64,000 bases of DNA from Paracyclopina nana. Lineage: Eukaryota; Arthropoda; Copepoda; Cyclopoida; Cyclopettidae. Below are positions 33,089 to 64,000 of this stretch, in pieces (position 1 is the first letter of the stretch; each line of letters begins with the position of its first letter). The translations under genes and the position numbers were made by a program. Under the pieces are notes generated by a model. It saw only the letters and a program-made list of their open reading frames with translations, ran no database searches and was not told the DNA's origin. The stretch is taken from the NCBI GenBank assembly GCA_019096065.1, contig JAGUCH010000002.1, positions 3,050,501 to 3,114,500 on the forward strand. The letters are read 5' to 3'.

Positions 33089-36000
33089 ATAAAGCCTTTT
33101 TGCCATGTTGTGAAATGCACAAAATTATGGCCAAGAGATGGCAAAAACCTGATAAATGAACATGATGATGATGGACCAAAAAAGAGGACAATTAAGCCAA
33201 AGTTTCGTAGCCCACTTTTAAAAGCCCAAGAAAAATTGTGTGTGCTTGCGAGGTCAACAACGAAATTTTCTAATGATCGTTGAAAATTGTTTCTAATTCG
33301 AAAAAAAATACAAGTAGCAGAAAACCATAAAAGATTTTCCACAGAGGAATTTTTTCCATTTGTCTTACACCAATTGTTTGGGTAGCTCAAGGCACATTAG
33401 TCTACAATATAATGACATCATTGTGGATCACATTAGGTAATGGTAGTAATTTAGGAAAAAAGCTGAAATTTTGCTTGGCAAGAAGATAAAGTGGAGCAAT
33501 TGTGAGCTTAAGCTTTGGCACTTTTGAAAACGCCGCGCTTAAATCTTTTGTTTTGCGCGCATTTACATCGAATATCCCACCCTTTTATGATCCAGCTGTT
33601 GTATAGCTGAGGCTGAGAAAAATCCGAGCCGATTTGCTTCATTCTGCCAATTGCAAGTCAATCTTTTGACAGAAGAAAATTCATTTGTGAGCGAGGAAAC
33701 GGTAATTACATTCCCACTTTTTAGCGCATATACAGTAGAGCTGTTTGAAAAATTTCACTGGTTGTAATGTGGCTTTGAAGGGTTGGTCAAGTGAAACAGC
33801 CGTAAATTATGACCATTATTCGACAGGTTCAGCCGAATATTATTACCATAGAGTGAAGCCAGTCTGAGCAATAAATCCAAGTCGTTTTTCCCACCACAAC
33901 TAGTCCAGATTGAGAGAAAATCGCTCAAAAGCTCGAATTAGCTTAGGTGGTCTCGTCATTTAGAGTGTGCTGAGAGAAAGCCTGACCCAACATCTTTATT
34001 GTTCATTATCAATGTTGAATTTTTTCACTATTCAAGTTTGCTCCATTTTTTGTAGCCACTTACTAATAATTCCATTTTCACATAAATACACCCTGAATTT
34101 AAGTTGCTCACCCGCAAATTTTCAATTAAAAAAAGGCCACGCATGAAATGGATTGTTATTTTGCCTGAATATCCCATTTACTTCCCAAAATAAACTAGGA
34201 ATAGGTCATAATTTTTTCAATAAAGATTTTCACAGGGAAGCTCTCTGATTTGAAAGCCATTAGTTTCCCACATTATAGGTTTGAGTGAGGCTGGCTCTCA
34301 GCAAAAAGTGTGATGATGCTCATGATTGCTGAGCCATGAGGAATCCGAATCAAATCTCATTCATGTACTTGAATTGATCGATGGTCTTGAGAGGCGAGAG
34401 GAGAGCAGAAAACGAAGAACAAATAACAAAGCAATCACGGGAGCGTGAGTCGTAAAATGGTGGCCAGCTAGAGAGCAAAACGATGCTTCAGGCTCAAATC
34501 TCACGGTTGTACTACACTCAATGAGGAGCAAAAATTAACATTTAATTGGGGCCATAATCAACTCTTTCACTTGACCAAAATTACATCACGAGAAACTCTT
34601 TTTTGCCAGCCAACTTTTCTCCTGCAAAGGAAAATAAGTTTTCCGCCATCTTGACAAACATGTCAATCATTGATACATGGCAGATGGCAGAGATTTCCCA
34701 TTACGCCCGGAAAAGTGCGCTTTTTGGGCTTTTCCTTGCGATTTGCGCAATTTCTATTGAGGATTGTCTGCAAAGCATCGATTTAATTACAAAAATCGAG
34801 AGAAAGCCGTGAGAAATTGGCAATTGAAAACGCGATGAGATTCATTAATCAAACAGCAAGATTTCTGAGAGTGTAGCATTGAAATAAAAAATGGAGGATG
34901 TGCGAATAAGAAGAGCTAATTTCTTTTCTGTGTGAGTGGCTTCTGCATTAAGCTTCACTTGAAGTGAGATTGAGGGGCGTGGAGATGTGAAATTATATTG
35001 TGAGGATTGTATAATCGATTATTAATGATAAATTAAGTGTGCTCCTAATGAACAAAAAACCAATGTATATTAAGACTGCGCCACGTCGTTTCATTTTTCA
35101 GCAGCGCGCGGGTTATCATTTGATCACGATTGCATATTGCGATGATGAATTTGCTCTCGTGACTTTGGCGGCAAAAAATAATTGCAACTCGAGAGTGTGG
35201 TGGTAAAAAATTGGCGCAGCATAACCAAATAGCAAAGTGAGTGCACAAAAATTCTTGGCACGCTCGTCAACAAGGCATATTATATACATTTTTTACTGAC
35301 CAGCCCGAATGCAGCCATTTAACCTCTCATTAAACTTATCTCAAAGCAAAGCTCTGCCAATTGGCCTTTTATTAATCGTAAAGCTCTTTTCGTGGCTTGT
35401 AAACCAACGAGAAAATGGGCGCTTAATATAATCGCGTGAAATTGCTTTTCCGTAAGTTTTTTTAACGCGCGTTGAAGTCTCCTCGCAGAAATAAAGCGCG
35501 AATTCTCCTCGGGAAAAGCCTCCATTTTTTCTTCTGCAGTTTTACTCAGCAGAATTCTCCGTCGTCGATTCGGGCGTTGAAGTCTCCAGAAAAAAATTAG
35601 GTAGATTTTGCTCGGGTTTTCTCTTTCTTGTCAAATTGCTGATGAAGTAATCAAATTGTCTCCACGGCTGTCATTTTCTTGAGCCACAACGGTTTTTGTG
35701 GGCTCGTGAAATGGCCCCCAGGTGCAAAAACCCTTACTACATTGTAATAATCACTTATGCTAATAATCATCATCTTCTCAAGATGGGTGGCGCGAGCATT
35801 TCTTCATAAGACAAAAGCAACTATTTTTTCCACACACATATAATTTGGTTGATTTGTGATCATCGCACTTGGCTAAGAGGCTGTAAAAAGTAATTTATTT
35901 GCATGTCTGCTACTGAAATCTTTTGAAAAACACTCATTATATCCCCTGGCTTAGAAGTAAACAGAGTAATTTCTAGGCAAAATGACCCAGTTCTAAATAC

Positions 36001-37489
36001 ATATCATCGCATGCATTTTTCCATGCTCAGAATTGGCAAGCTGCAATTTTTCTGTCTGCAGAAGCTGGGAGCGAGCAATCCATTTTTGTGGTCATTGCAT
36101 GTGGAAGATATTCAAAAAAGTGGCTGCTTCCAAGTTGCTGCTTTATTGTAATGGCCATTTTTTTCTCAGCATACCGAGAAGTAGTACATATAGTAGTTGC
36201 AGCTAGTGTGTGTGTGTGGTCCGAAATTAAAGTCCTTTATTTTTCTTACGAGCATACTAAAACGATTATTCTTGGTCAAGCCTAAATCACTCTGCTCTAA
36301 GATATGCTCGAAAACAGGTAAAAATTGACCATTAGATATATCTTGCTCCATTTTCAAACGCGTAATTAAGAGCCATCTGCTTTCATATTCACAAGCAGGG
36401 TTTTTTCCGCTCCCAAATTGTGCCCACTGTGCTGTGGTGCACACTCGCGAGCTTTTCAAAGCTCAACAAGTGAAGATCATAACTTGACTTGTCACAAGAG
36501 AGGCTTGATATCAAAGGCAAAATTGATGGACTCAAAAGTCCATTATGAAAATAGTTCAGCTATTTCGAGCTCGAATTGCTCTCGCTATTTTTCCTTTTGC
36601 TGGGGCTTTGAAAGCAAACAGAAAATTGGAGAAGTAGCAAAAAGTTGATACACTAATGAAAGTTGAAGCTGGAGCCATGCTATTTGTCTTCATCTTGTGG
36701 ACATTGTTTCTCACATTTTACGACAGATGTCCGGATATTTTTTGGCCCGTGCTTGCTGCTACATATACTAGCAGAACAACTACGACGAGCAGTATAGTAG
36801 TACAGTGGTGTGATTAACGCTGAAATCTCAAAACCAGACCGAGATCCAACAGCTGACAGCACTGTCAAAATCTGGACCGAAATTAAGCTGAGATATTGCT
36901 GCCACGATAGATTCTGCCCAGAACATGAAAGTGGTAAATATATCCAAATTGGCGGAAAAAAACCACTTTTTACATGCTAGCTGCTGCGAAAAGGTCGAGT
37001 GTGATAATCAACTCGCTCATTTCCACTTTAGCTTCAAAGGCAATTTAAGCTTTGTCATAACAGATGACGATGGGATCTCGATTTTAGGCACGAAAAGTGG
37101 CAATATATCTACTTTTAGTACGCCCAAACTTAATTGCAGCTTTTCCCGTATTATAAACAATTCGGAAAAAAGTGAGAGTCGTCTCACATAGAATTATGAT
37201 AAATGCGGTGTGGACAATTTATGGCGGAGAAGGTCAACGCGAAGGTCAAAAACCTGGAAAAAATTGTGAATGCAAAAACGCTTAAATTCCCATCACGACT
37301 CGTTGACAGGATGTGGCCAATTAAAAAGTATAACAAACTGGCTGCAATTTGTCGAAGATTGTTGTCTTGACAAATTAGCTGCGATTATGCATAAATAAAG
37401 AAGAGCACCAACGAGGCCAAAAAATGATCAATCAGAAATGCACCTACAGTAAAAAAATCTTTAAATCTTTAACGTGGAAGCATTAATTT

Positions 37490-37590
37490 TGAGCCAATTA
37501 GAAATCAAACATTTGTTTACACTTCTTGGCCAATCAGAAATCAAACTTTTGTTTACATTTCTTGGCCAATCAGAATTCAAACATTTGCTT
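37490..37590. repeat. 36-bp tandem triplet with CCAAT and forkhead-like motifs
   Basis: CCAAT occurs at 37494, 37530 and 37566, spaced exactly 36 bp apart, each within GCCAAT(T/C)AG. Each unit then has AATCAAAC or ATTCAAAC. The first two units have TTGTTTAC, a forkhead-type core; the third has TTGCTTAA. Confidence 0.7.
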
Positions 37591-39055
37591 AAAAGCATGA
37601 GTAAAAAGATTTAATTCGCTTTCCGTGTACATAAACGAGTACACGTTTGCAATGAAAAGCTCTTTAAAAAAGGAATCTAATTTACGATGCTTCTGAGGAA
37701 TTTCCAGCAATTTATGACTTTGCTGATGATGATGTGCTTTTAACTAGACTGGTGCCCGGGGTAAAATTGGATCATTTGAAAAACCAACTGAGTGACATTC
37801 CAAGCAACAAAGGAAAATAATCATTCAATAATGATTCATGATTGATGGTTTATAAATTACATGTTCACTGATTTCTCTCTCAAACACAGAATGAATGGAG
37901 ATGTTGAAGAGACGAGAGACGAAAATTGTTGGCCATCATCATAATCATCATCTCGTGGGTAATAGCGTGAGGTCAAAGTACAACAGCTTCCAATGGCGTC
38001 ACACTGATCATCATGTTCTTCTGAGCTAGTAGCTGCCATGACACTAATGACGTCATAATTGGTGGTTTTTTCTGGTGGCTCCAAGGCTGGTGTCAACATG
38101 ATAATGCGTGCTCAAACAATTAGAAAACCGCAAAACAAGTAAAATTGCTTTCACTCACAATTTTTTGGGGGGCCAAAGCGGAGATTTTTCTTGTTTACAT
38201 CTGATCCGCCTTAAAAATCTTGGAGATAGCCACCCAAGTTGGGAAAAATGGCGCGCAAGTAGCTTAGGCGACCGGCACACTGGGCAAGAAGCGCAGCTGT
38301 TTGTTGCAGATAAACAATCTTTTTTTTTTGGTTCGCGGCCGAGCATAAACCAATTACACTTCATTAGCTACCGAAAAACGCGATGATCGCAATCTTGGCG
38401 CCTGTCGGAATTAAGACACTACTACTTTTACTTCAAGATTTTGCATTTTCATGGAGGAAAAAAAGATAACAAAGGGAAAAGCCATTACGAAAACTTTAGC
38501 AAATGAATGGCGTTCAACCAGAAATTCTGACCAGTTTGGCATTGAAAGAAACTTCTTTTAATTTGAGAATTTTAATTACATCAGCACGTGCTGATAGCGA
38601 GCAGCTGATCTGACCTGAGCACTTGACCGGCGCGCGCGCAAGTTTAATTAACTCCACTAATCCCAGCGCTGAGTATAGATCTCCTTTTGACACTTTTACT
38701 TTCGCAGATAAAAATCAGTTGAGACATTTTTCAGATGGCTTCATTAGATAAAAGTCAGAGATCAAATTCGAGATTTGGGCGTTTTGTTTATTTTTCCCTG
38801 CAACGTTGATGATAATGATGAAGAGGTGGTAGTAACTTTCTTCTTAGGCTTCTTTTCTATTATATATTGAGCAAATGATTAGTTGTCAGCTTTTAGCGTT
38901 GAGTTGCCAAGCATTTCACGTTTGTAGTCAGAATCACTTATTTGGTTCACAGCCACAGTTATCATCGTAAGGGATCTCTTCTCAACGATTTGGACTACTG
39001 TGAAGCTTCAAACGAAATGTTATGCTTACAGCTATTGTTTATGTAATTACATTTC

Positions 39056-40141
39056 TTACTTGAGGTTACTAATGCCGTCTTTGGTGAAAAATTCGAAGGC
39101 ATCTTTGAGAATATCATGCCTTTCCGGATTTTTGGGCGCTTGAGAATGCCTTATCATCGTGTACCTAAAAATAAAAAACAACCATTTTCTTCATAATTAA
39201 AATGGCGTGTTATCATAGGATACCTGGCAATGTCTGGAGAATATCTGGCAATTTCGAGGCCCACTTTTTTCAGCCTCAGCCTCATGTCATCATCTTCGCC
39301 TCCCCAACCCCAATAACGATTAGAGAATCCATTCACTTTGAGAAAATCCTGAGTGGTCATGGCACTCACTCCTCCAAAAATATCCTTGTAGGGCAGCTTG
39401 TAATTGAATTTGTCGATAGCTAGCCATAAAAAAGGCTGTTCACTTGGAATGAAGGATCCATATTAATTAGCTTACCAACTGACATATGTCGAGGCTTGGT
39501 GGGGCACGTGTAAAGGTTGCGATCGTCTTCAGGCAATAAATCCACGTCGTGGAACACAAAACAGTCCCAATAATCATTAGTCAACTGCATGGCCATTTTA
39601 AAGCCAATATTGAACATCATAGCCCGATTGAAGTGAGTGTCACCAGCCTTTCAAAAAATGCAGCGGAAATAAGCAAATGCTTCGTTTAATCACTTACTTG
39701 CTCGATGACGTAAATGCCATAGGATAATTTCTGCCTTTTCAGAATTGCGTGGATATGGTGCAAGAATATTCGCAATTCCTTGTCCCTGTCTTTGTAAGGC
39801 ACCAAAATGGCCACTTTATGCCGAGATTTGCAGTCCGGTGGGGAATATCTGCCGCCGATGAGATTCTCAGCGTTTTCAGCCTCGATTTGAGTCCAATTGA
39901 GCATAGGTTGCGTGAGTGAGATGTTCAACGTTCCGCGCAACTCGAGTGGTACGCTCGGGCATGCCACTTTTCCTGTGTCGTTCGCAAAAAATGCCTGTGA
40001 TTGACGTGCACGTGGTGGCATATTTTGAGCTTGGAATCGATCCGCGTACATGGACATATTGAGAATGACGAGCGAGACAAAAACAGCTGAGAGGAACACA
40101 GTTAAGTAAGCTTTGCTCAAAATCGACGTCAAGTTGATCAT
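39056..40141 (-). CDS. Beta-1,4-galactosyltransferase / GalNAc-transferase (GT7)
   Basis: Four exons: 39698-40141, 39476-39647, 39224-39419, 39056-39164; all phases agree; 306 residues. Type II Golgi topology: short cytosolic end, membrane anchor AYLTVFLSAVFVSLVILNM (about residues 11-29), a short stem with N-glycosylation sites, then the catalytic domain. GT7 motifs in order: KVAILVPYKDRDKEL, FNRAMMFNIGF, FVFHDVDLLPEDDRNLY (D-V-D metal site), FGGVSAM, FSNRYWGWGGEDDD and MIRHSQ (metal-binding His). Family: transfers Gal or GalNAc from the UDP-sugar to terminal GlcNAc. Arthropod members such as the fly beta4GalNAcTs usually make LacdiNAc; which donor is used here cannot be read off safely. Slightly short but complete. 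The ATG at 40141 precedes the anchor. Confidence 0.92.
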
Positions 40142-42102
40142 CGTCCCACTGACAACAAATTTTCCGCCTTATCTCCAAGTCTGTGTCAACGTCAATTCTG
40201 AGTTGCCAAATTCTAACATGATTTATACTGAGCTTGAAATATTTCAGAGCCGAAAAAAGTGAAACATATTCTGCTTTTGAATTAATTTACTTAGATCTTT
40301 ACAAATCTTTTACTCTCCTCTATGATTTGCCAACTCAAAATATGGAAACTCAGACACAATAAACTTGTTCCTGTTGGAGAGCTGCGAGGAACTGTGTCGT
40401 TTTCGCTGCTTACGCTCTTATCAGCAATTTTTCATTCATTTACACGTATGTATGCTTCTCTGTCCCTTTACTTTGGAGGCTTCCGTACGAATGTGTACAC
40501 GCAGAGTAATAGAGCTGAACCAAGTGGGAAAATTGCATAGCCACAATTCATGCATTTGCTCCTAAAAAAGGACAAGTAGCATGAATTGAGAAAATTGCTT
40601 TTTTTCAATCAAATACACACATCGCGAAGTATTGCTGAAAAATATAGTAGCAAAAATTGCTACTATAGCAATCACTAAGCAAACAACATAGATAAATCGG
40701 CCAATTTTTTCCTGTTTGGCAGTTCTACATGCTCGGAATTCATTTTTTGCTTCTCGAAATCATAGAATAAGAAAGCTAGAAAATGTATAAAGCTAGGACT
40801 ATCCCTACTTAGCATATACCACATTGTTGACACACTGTGTACACACCAAGTTTTCGATTTCCAATTTCTTACCTGTTAATAATGTTAGGCACTAACAAAT
40901 TACTCTACACAGCGTAAATGCTTTCTTTAATGAAGACAGGCTTTTAAAAGTGAAAATGTGACTACAATGTCAACAACATTTTGATGAGAAAATTACATGG
41001 GTTTTCAATATAATTGCTGGATAATTGGAGCAACCAGGTAAATTTACTCATATTTAGACGCCAAACCTGCAATTTCTCTCTTACAACTGACCACCCACAA
41101 GTATGATTATGTGGACGGGGAAAATGAGAGATTTTTGCCTGCAATGATTGACAACTTGGGAAATGAGATGGAAATGCCGGAGCTTTTCAAAAATAGCAAT
41201 GTGGGAGACCATTAGCAATAATAAGCTTGGTATATTCTGAAAAAGAGGAAATTGCTGGTATTTTAATGATGGTCGTTCGCTCTGAGAGAGAGAGAGAAAA
41301 AAAGCCAGAACAATTAACCATTTTGCGTCAAAGGAGGATTAAGGTCGGAAAAATGGGGGCGGCAAATTGGGCGCTGACAAAGGGCGGACCATCCACGCCC
41401 CAAAATTGTTGATTCATTTCCACAATTGTTTCATTCACCGCGAAATTGGACTATTCAAAAGACATTAGTCATCTCGAGAAAATGGAATGTCAACAGCTCC
41501 AAAACGAGCTCAAGGGTCGAAACTTACGTTTAAACATAAAGTCTGCCCTGTCAGTCAAATTAAGTTCAAACAATGAAAATAAAATTCCCAGACATGAAAA
41601 GGATGCATTTCATGTTTTTTAAAATGCTCCATTATTCGGTATGAGGACACATTTTAAAATATTAATAATTTCTATCTGGCTGGAAACTTCAAAATCGATT
41701 AATTCACTTGGCTTACGCTGTGCCTCTTAATTTCATGCTAAGAGGTTCAGTGATACAGGGCAACGAATTTCCTGATAGCTATGAAGCCAGCAAGCCAAAA
41801 AATCCGAATAAGCTCCCATTTTTGAAGTTGATTTTGGACCTTATTTATTTCTCTGATAAGGGTTATTTGCAGATTTTTCTGCCTTATTTGCTTGTGATAA
41901 GTGGAATCTTTAAAATTCGTATGAGGAAAAGTAGAACTGGAATTGATGAAATGAGGCTCCAATGTTGCTAAGCGATGTTTGATGTCGTACATTATCAAAA
42001 TCCAATTAGAGAATTTGATTGAGGATGTGTTGGCATAGCTACACAAAACTGCCTTTCAATGCAAACTCAACGTTCAGTTCAGTCGAGTTGTATCCTAGAG
42101 AA
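40142..42102. other. Intergenic region
   Basis: Divergent spacer between the glycosyltransferase and the receptor-like gene. AT-rich, with a short GA run near 41283-41297. No gene seen. Confidence 0.4.
42070..42082 (+). promoter_or_regulatory. Probable initiator of the receptor-like gene
   Basis: GTTCAGTTCAGTC holds two overlapping copies of the arthropod initiator TCAGT about 25 bp before the ATG at 42103. No TATA box is obvious. Confidence 0.35.
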
Positions 42103-43020
42103 ATGTCTTACCAGTATCCGCTTACTTTCAAAATCACCCACGGGGTGGTCATTATCCTTGGAGCCATCACTAACATCCTCTGCCTGATGTACATTGTCCT
42201 CAAGCTCAAGCTGAGCGCAACAATCAAGCAGATTCTGCTGGCGGATACAGCAATCAACTTGGTCTGTATCATGTGCACCAGTGTAGGATACATTCTTGTC
42301 GTTGTCACCCAAGTGCAAACGACAATCACCTGCATAGCCTACATAATTCCAAATTTGCTAGCATTGACCAGCTCAGTGTGGATAACTTGCGCATTGTCCT
42401 ACATCAGATACCAAATGGCATTTCAAGCTACGCAAGGTCTGATTTATGACAAGCCAAAATTGCGGTATAAAATTGGGGCTTTCATCAGCGCGCTCTGCTT
42501 GTCGCAATTAGCTATTGCGGTGCTGTCAGCAGAGTACAACATTGGCTACACCATTGGAATAGTCTACTGCTCTGGAGCGAGTGAAAGCTACGCAGGATCC
42601 ATTTCCTTTGCCATGCTGCTTAGCGGATACGCCATAGGATTGTATTATGACTGGGCCATGGTCAAGTTCGTCAGATCTCGGTCGAGAGTTCAGCCAGTGG
42701 AAATGGTGGTTTGGTCAACTCAGCCGCGAGTAAGGTCGAATTCCCCCCGGGATGTTCTGAGCAACTCAGTACCAGTTAGTGCAACTGTACTGAGCTCATT
42801 AGGATTGGTGCATTTGGTGGCCAGCTCGGTTGTTACATCAAAGATGTACTATGACTCCAATGTGTGGAGCACTTGCTTGATCATCTCTGGTTCACTCCTG
42901 TCCGGATTTCACATGTTGTGGACGTTGGCCTTGACAGTCAAATCTGCTGAGAAGCAAAGAATCAACTGTCCTGTGATCCCAAGAGGTCCACAGTTCCATG
43001 ATGAAGAAATACACCAATAA
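42103..43020 (+). CDS. Intronless seven-helix receptor-like protein
   Basis: A single exon of 305 residues. Seven hydrophobic stretches can be read, for example ITHGVVIILGAITNILCLMY (I), IKQILLADTAINLVCIMC (II), IPNLLALTSSVWITCALSYI (III, followed by R-Y-Q in the place of D-R-Y), IGAFISALCLSQLAIAVL (IV), SISFAMLLSGYAIGLYYDW (V), VLSSLGLVHLVASSVVTS (VI) and TCLIISGSLLSGFHMLWT (VII). The pattern suggests a rhodopsin-like receptor, but the NPxxY and DRY signatures are degenerate, so the family is open. It is the only intronless gene among short-intron neighbours, which may mean a retrocopy origin. AATAAA at 43108-43113. Confidence 0.65.
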   Translation: MSYQYPLTFKITHGVVIILGAITNILCLMYIVLKLKLSATIKQILLADTAINLVCIMCTSVGYILVVVTQVQTTITCIAYIIPNLLALTSSVWITCALSYIRYQMAFQATQGLIYDKPKLRYKIGAFISALCLSQLAIAVLSAEYNIGYTIGIVYCSGASESYAGSISFAMLLSGYAIGLYYDWAMVKFVRSRSRVQPVEMVVWSTQPRVRSNSPRDVLSNSVPVSATVLSSLGLVHLVASSVVTSKMYYDSNVWSTCLIISGSLLSGFHMLWTLALTVKSAEKQRINCPVIPRGPQFHDEEIHQ

Positions 43021-43259
43021 TTGGCTATTTTTGGCAAAAGCATCATAAAAATGCAAGAAGATTCGATCAAGTATTCAGAAAAAGTATGACTTTTATGCAT
43101 TGCTTCAAATAAAAGAATTATGAATTTTAGCAATGTGAAAAATGAGGAGGAAGATGTAATTTTTTTGTGATTATTAAATTGATATTGTGAACGCGCAAGA
43201 TATCAAGTGAAATCACGCAACCTCGCAGTTTTTTAAAGCTACGAAATCTGAACAAGGAT

Positions 43260-43623
43260 CTTTTCACTTTTCACAAGCGCTTCGAGCTCGCGCGCAGGCG
43301 AACGTGAAATGACGCATGATTGCAGGTGGATGGTGCACTGAAAGTAGCCAAAAGTTCGGCTGTAGCGCCGCAAAGCGCCAAGGTTTATTTAGGATCTAGC
43401 GACGCTTTATGCGCGCTTTTTGGGGTTTGCGCGAGAAGGTCATTGCATTCACAGCACTTCAGTTTTGCGTTGAAAACCAGCCAAATGTGAACGCAAATTG
43501 TGCGTCAGTTGACAGCAGTGGAAAATGTGAATTTTGCTGAAAAGCATTCCGATTTTTTTCTGTCATTGCCTCAATGAGTTTATTGAAATCCAAATGCCAT
43601 AGATCTACATCATCGTTGCTTTG
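43260..43623 (+). promoter_or_regulatory. Candidate promoter and noncoding first exon of the kinase gene
   Basis: A GC-rich island in AT-rich surroundings with TCAGTTTTG and GTCAGTTGAC initiator-like sites (about 43460 and 43507). A strong donor (TTG|GTAAGC) lies at 43623/43624. The next acceptor on this strand that leads into a signal peptide is at 44862, so this is the likely 5' UTR exon of the receptor kinase. Confidence 0.35.
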
Positions 43624-44868
43624 GTAAGCAAATCAAGCATTTTATTTATTTATGGTAAAAATGAAGAGGATTCAGTGATATTTTTAAAACTTTTCCATAA
43701 TGTACCACGTGAGAAAAATCCACGAAAATTAGGGGTAAATTGTGTGAAATCAGATAAATGTTTCAGCTAAATTCGAGAGAAACTTTTTTTTGTAGGAGTA
43801 GAACCCATCAGAAAATTCGTTTTTTAGCAGGAGGATGAATCTGCCAAAAAAGCAGTCGTGCAAAACGTAATTAATTTCTTACGCAAATACTTTCTTTTTT
43901 GTGCATATCTCTGCATATACAAAGCTTTTAGTTTTATGTGTAGTATATGATTTCATGAGAAAAATGATTATGAGTGATGATAGGACACTTTTCCTGGCAG
44001 GAATTTTCCCATTTTTGAATGCATTATTTTTTCCATTAAAAATATGGTGAAATCAATTTCGAAAATATTTACTATATAGCAATTTTTGGCGGTTTTTCTG
44101 GTGGTAACGGCGATGTCGATTTACAATTTGAACTAGCGCGATGTACCTTTAATAGGCCTGCGGGTCTGCTCTCATTAAATTAATAATTGCTAATTACAGG
44201 CTCTGTGAGGTTGCAGCCAAAAATTATGATAAATTAGCTGCAAGAATAGGCTGAATACCACGGAAGGTTATATTTATGTAATAATGCACTGATTGGATGC
44301 TTTAAAAGACGTTTTCAAAGCAGGGTGCATTTATGCCTAGTATGTTTTTTTGCCCTGCAAATTCATCCAAAAAGTCACTAATGATTGATGAACTTTGCAA
44401 AATAATTAGCTGTACGAGCTAATTTTCATCATGAGATGATAATCAAATATTTTGCCTTGAAAAAATCGATTTTGCCCCGTTTTCAGCTATTTGCACAACA
44501 GTCGTGATCATGAGGCGTCCAATCAATCAGCTGGTAATTGCTGCGCATAGCTAATTATTCCGCGTAACTAAGCAAATAACGACGTAAGAAAAACAGCCTG
44601 GAAAATCGGTTGACTTGATGATTCATGATCCTTGTATATCATATCTATTTACTGGCGTAGATGTTAGTGGATAGATATTGTGGGAACATCCTTCTCGGTA
44701 GTCAAGGACAAATTACTGCTTTACTAACTAACCAAGCTGGTACAATACTAATCAGCAAAGCCTCCATTGTGTCTTCTCTCACAAATTAATGATTATGCGC
44801 GCTGCTTTATGATATTATATATGAATTTTTGCTGAATGAATAAAAAATGTGATTTTTTGCAGGCTAAG

Positions 44869-63861
<18,993 letters not shown>

Positions 63862-64000
63862 GTAAGTGTAGTACATTTTTTTGCTTCAATGACTGGCCAA
63901 ATTTGTATGCGCAAAAAAAAAATATTAATGGTTTGCTTAGATAGCAAAGTGCCAAGTGTTGAACAATTAACAAGTATATCATCATAATAAATATCAATCA

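Larger units (their letters stand above)
32030..39055. other. Gene-poor region
   Basis: Seven kilobases of AT-rich sequence with no coding region I can support. It contains a small MITE (32940-33088) and a 36-bp triplet repeat (37490-37590). Its position between the proneural gene and the glycosyltransferase would fit a regulatory landscape, but that is inference. Confidence 0.5.

Overview
The window looks like arthropod nuclear DNA. It carries an arthropod-type Cad96Ca/Stitcher receptor kinase, a Painless-like TRPA channel, an otopetrin, a DEG/ENaC (pickpocket-type) subunit, an atonal-family proneural gene and a chitin-binding (CBM14) cuticle or peritrophin-type protein. Nearly all introns in the denser genes are 51-63 nt. 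Poly(A) hexamers often touch the stop codon. I cannot name the species or order from the sequence alone.

Layout. 1-4.7 kb: minus-strand secreted proline-rich chitin-binding protein, running off the left edge. 6.3-14.8 kb: plus-strand type II membrane GH31 protein of the MYORG family with alternative first exons; its long intron holds a MITE-like inverted repeat, a tRNA-like sequence and a 170-bp hairpin. 14.8-19.1 kb: minus-strand DEG/ENaC subunit, then minus-strand otopetrin. 19.7-25.2 kb: plus-strand lectin-like modular secreted protein, then a plus-strand Painless-like TRPA channel with two likely base-call errors. 27.1-30.8 kb: three-exon atonal-family bHLH gene, followed by a 19-bp minisatellite. 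32-39 kb: gene-poor, with a small MITE and a 36-bp CCAAT/forkhead-like triplet repeat. 39.1-40.1 kb: minus-strand beta-1,4-galactosyl/GalNAc transferase. 42.1-43.0 kb: intronless seven-helix receptor-like gene. 44.9-63.9 kb: Cad96Ca-like receptor tyrosine kinase with a 15.4-kb first coding intron, running off the right edge.

Inside that kinase intron lie a nine-exon mariner-type transposase gene on the minus strand and a 5-kb tandem array of a 142-bp unit. Each unit is one complete intron (59 nt, GT...AG) plus one 83-nt exon, in the same orientation as the kinase gene. The spacing from first to last splice acceptor fits exactly 36 units, three periods being one base short. This exon-intron satellite is the most unusual structure in the window.

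Functionally the left half reads as a sensory/epithelial neighbourhood (acid channel, amiloride-type channel, TRPA, proneural factor). That is inference from gene families, not evidence of co-regulation. Exon boundaries below were built by hand from splice consensus and reading-phase agreement, with no transcript data.
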